A model generated the notes under the pieces. The model made no database searches. It had not been told where the DNA came from and was given only the letters and a program-made list of their open reading frames with translations. The translations under genes and the position numbers were made by a program. 6,554 nucleotides of DNA from Pseudomonadota bacterium (GTDB taxonomy: Bacteria; Pseudomonadota; Alphaproteobacteria; Rs-D84): the NCBI GenBank assembly GCA_009781955.1, contig WQUT01000017.1:1-6554 (forward strand), read 5' to 3'. Below, in pieces: positions 5,350-6,554 of this stretch (position 1 is its first letter; each line of letters begins with the position of its first letter).

Positions 5350-5459
5350 CAAAATTAATGCGTCGGCTTTGCCGACAAGCCAAATCAATCTTGTCTCCGC
5401 GCGCAGCGCGGGCCGCCACTCTGTCACTTTGTCACTTTGTCACTGCGAGCAAAGCGAGC
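5328..5459. repeat. Palindromic element copy 2, between mrdA and rodA
   Basis: The left arm (5328-5350) is identical over 23 bases to the start of copy 1. The right arm (5417-5443) pairs with it over 20 bp without mismatch and ends in GCGAGCAAAGCGAGC, followed by one more TTGTCACTC unit before rodA. The centre differs from copy 1: it holds two small hairpins, GTCGGC/GCCGAC around TTT (5362-5376) and CCGCGC/GCGCGG around GCA (5397-5411). TGA occurs at 5331, 5339 and 5347, one per frame; the last ends mrdA. No good T-run follows either hairpin, so neither is called a terminator. Confidence 0.88.
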
Positions 5460-5487
5460 CTTGTCACTCGCGACGAAGGAGCAAATT

Positions 5488-6554
5488 TTGTCCAAACAGA
5501 TTCGCGTATCCAGGGCTGAAAACATGTCGCTGCGTGAAAAGCTGAACGCTTTTTCATGGCCGCTGTTCGCGCTGATGGTTTTGTGCTTGGCCCTCTCTGT
5601 CGCGATGCTGTATTCCGCGGGGCACGCCGAATGTCCACCGTCCGTGCCGGATTGCAACTGGGTTGGCGCCTGGCGGCCGTGGGCGTTATCCCAATTGTCA
5701 AAGATAATGCTGGGCCTCATCATATTCTTTATCGCCGCGTTTTCAAATATAAAGACCTGGATAAAAACGTCTTACTGGGTTTACGCGGGGGCGCTGATAC
5801 TGATAATCCTGGTGACTTTCATGGGGCATACCGGCATGGGCGCGCAGAGGTGGCTGAACCTGGGGTTCGTTTCCGTCCAGCCGTCGGAGTTTATAAAGAT
5901 CGCCCTCGTCATCGCGCTCGCGCGGTATTTCGCATGGTTTAATTCCACGGAATTGTCGCAGCTGAAAAATTACCTGGCGCCGCTGGCGATGATGCTGGTG
6001 CCGTTCGCGCTGATACTTTACCAGCCGGATTTGGGAACGGCGATAACGTTGGGCCTGATTACGGTCGGAATGTTCTTTATAGTCGGCGCGCCGCGAAAAT
6101 GGTTCATAGTGTCGGCAATCCTGATGGCCGTCGCGGCGCCCGTCGTATGGCGCGTCGGCATGCACGATTACCAGCGCGCGCGGCTATTGACGTTCATCCA
6201 GCCCGAATACGACCTCCGCGGCGCGGGATACCAGATAAACCAGGCGAAGATAGCGTTCGGATCGGGGGGCATATTCGGCAAGGGGTATCTGTCCGGCACA
6301 CAGTCCCAGCTCTCGTTCCTGCCGGAAAATCAGACGGATTTCATATTCACCATGTTCGGCGAAGAGATAGGATTCGTCGGCGCGTTCGCCCTCTTGATCA
6401 TTTACAGCGCGATTATAATAATCCTGTTTCGGTACTCGCGAACCATGAAGAACAGGTTCGGGCAATTGCTGTGCTTTGGATTTATGTTGAACTTTTTCAT
6501 TTATTATTTTATAAATGTCGCCATGGTGCTGGGGCTGCTGCCGACGGTCGGCGT
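5488..6554 (+). CDS. rodA: RodA lipid II glycosyltransferase (SEDS family), 3' end cut off by window edge
   Basis: RodA polymerises lipid II into glycan strands during cell elongation, working with PBP2. The window holds 355 codons of a protein usually about 370-420 long. It is a multi-pass membrane protein with the SEDS hallmarks RWLNLGFVSVQPSEFIK (121-137, with E134 and K137), YQPDLGTA (178-185), GAGYQINQAKIAFGSGG (245-261), FGKGYLSGTQSQLSFLPE (263-280) and TDFIF, whose D284 matches the essential Asp of RodA. The start is TTG 5488, backed by an AAGGAG Shine-Dalgarno (5476-5481) six bases ahead; ATG 5524 in frame would drop 12 residues and has no comparable site. ATA is its commonest Ile codon (about 19 of 33 by my count). 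A predicted outward loop after helix 1 carries C49 and C56. It follows mrdA after element copy 2, which separates the two by 138 bases. Confidence 0.96.
   Translation, partial: MSKQIRVSRAENMSLREKLNAFSWPLFALMVLCLALSVAMLYSAGHAECPPSVPDCNWVGAWRPWALSQLSKIMLGLIIFFIAAFSNIKTWIKTSYWVYAGALILIILVTFMGHTGMGAQRWLNLGFVSVQPSEFIKIALVIALARYFAWFNSTELSQLKNYLAPLAMMLVPFALILYQPDLGTAITLGLITVGMFFIVGAPRKWFIVSAILMAVAAPVVWRVGMHDYQRARLLTFIQPEYDLRGAGYQINQAKIAFGSGGIFGKGYLSGTQSQLSFLPENQTDFIFTMFGEEIGFVGAFALLIIYSAIIIILFRYSRTMKNRFGQLLCFGFMLNFFIYYFINVAMVLGLLPTVG

Noticed and set aside
5362..5376. GTCGGC/GCCGAC hairpin as a terminator after mrdA
   Set aside because: The stem is short and followed by AAGCCAAATC rather than a T-run; rodA follows in the same direction.
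3366..5459. Repeats as part of a CRISPR array
   Set aside because: Units are 7-8 bases in direct contact without spacers, and the copies are 1.8 kb apart around a housekeeping gene.
5541..5650. C49 and C56 in the outward loop of RodA as a notable disulfide
   Set aside because: Only two cysteines in a variable loop; not enough to claim a function without an alignment.

Overview
The window looks like a chromosomal segment of a Gram-negative bacterium, most likely an alphaproteobacterium. The rpmI-rplT-pheS block without infC and the mreC-mreD-mrdA-rodA order both fit that group, and so does the protein character. I cannot name a genus. Coding DNA is moderately GC-rich, with many GCGC-type motifs but unusually heavy use of the rare Ile codon ATA. 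Intergenic DNA is crowded with short inverted repeats, a style seen in some uncultured or host-associated lineages (inference).

Two divergent transcription units meet in a 247-base intergenic region (1794-2040). Leftward, on the minus strand, is a translation block: rpmI (L35), rplT (L20), a hairpin, then a small stand-alone tRNA-binding protein that overlaps pheS (PheRS alpha chain, cut off by the window edge). Rightward, on the plus strand, is the elongasome block: mreC, mreD, mrdA (PBP2) and rodA (cut off by the right edge). MreC and MreD are the scaffold, RodA the lipid II glycosyltransferase and PBP2 the transpeptidase; together they build side-wall peptidoglycan. mreB, which usually sits directly upstream of mreC, is not here.

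I found no new multi-gene system. What stands out is this. (1) A free-standing EMAPII-like domain that looks like the N-terminal part of PheT is encoded just ahead of pheS. (2) PheS carries an in-frame, GC-rich, palindromic Pro/Gly insertion of about 24 codons between its DTFW and LLRTHT motifs. (3) Two copies of a 130-170 base repeat element flank mrdA. Their 8-base-period arms place TGA in all three frames and supply the C-termini and stop codons of both MreD and PBP2. (4) A third, architecturally similar element with 7-base-period arms brackets the likely mreC promoter, and its right arm contains the mreC start codon.

No tRNA, rRNA, CRISPR array, transposase or phage gene was seen.
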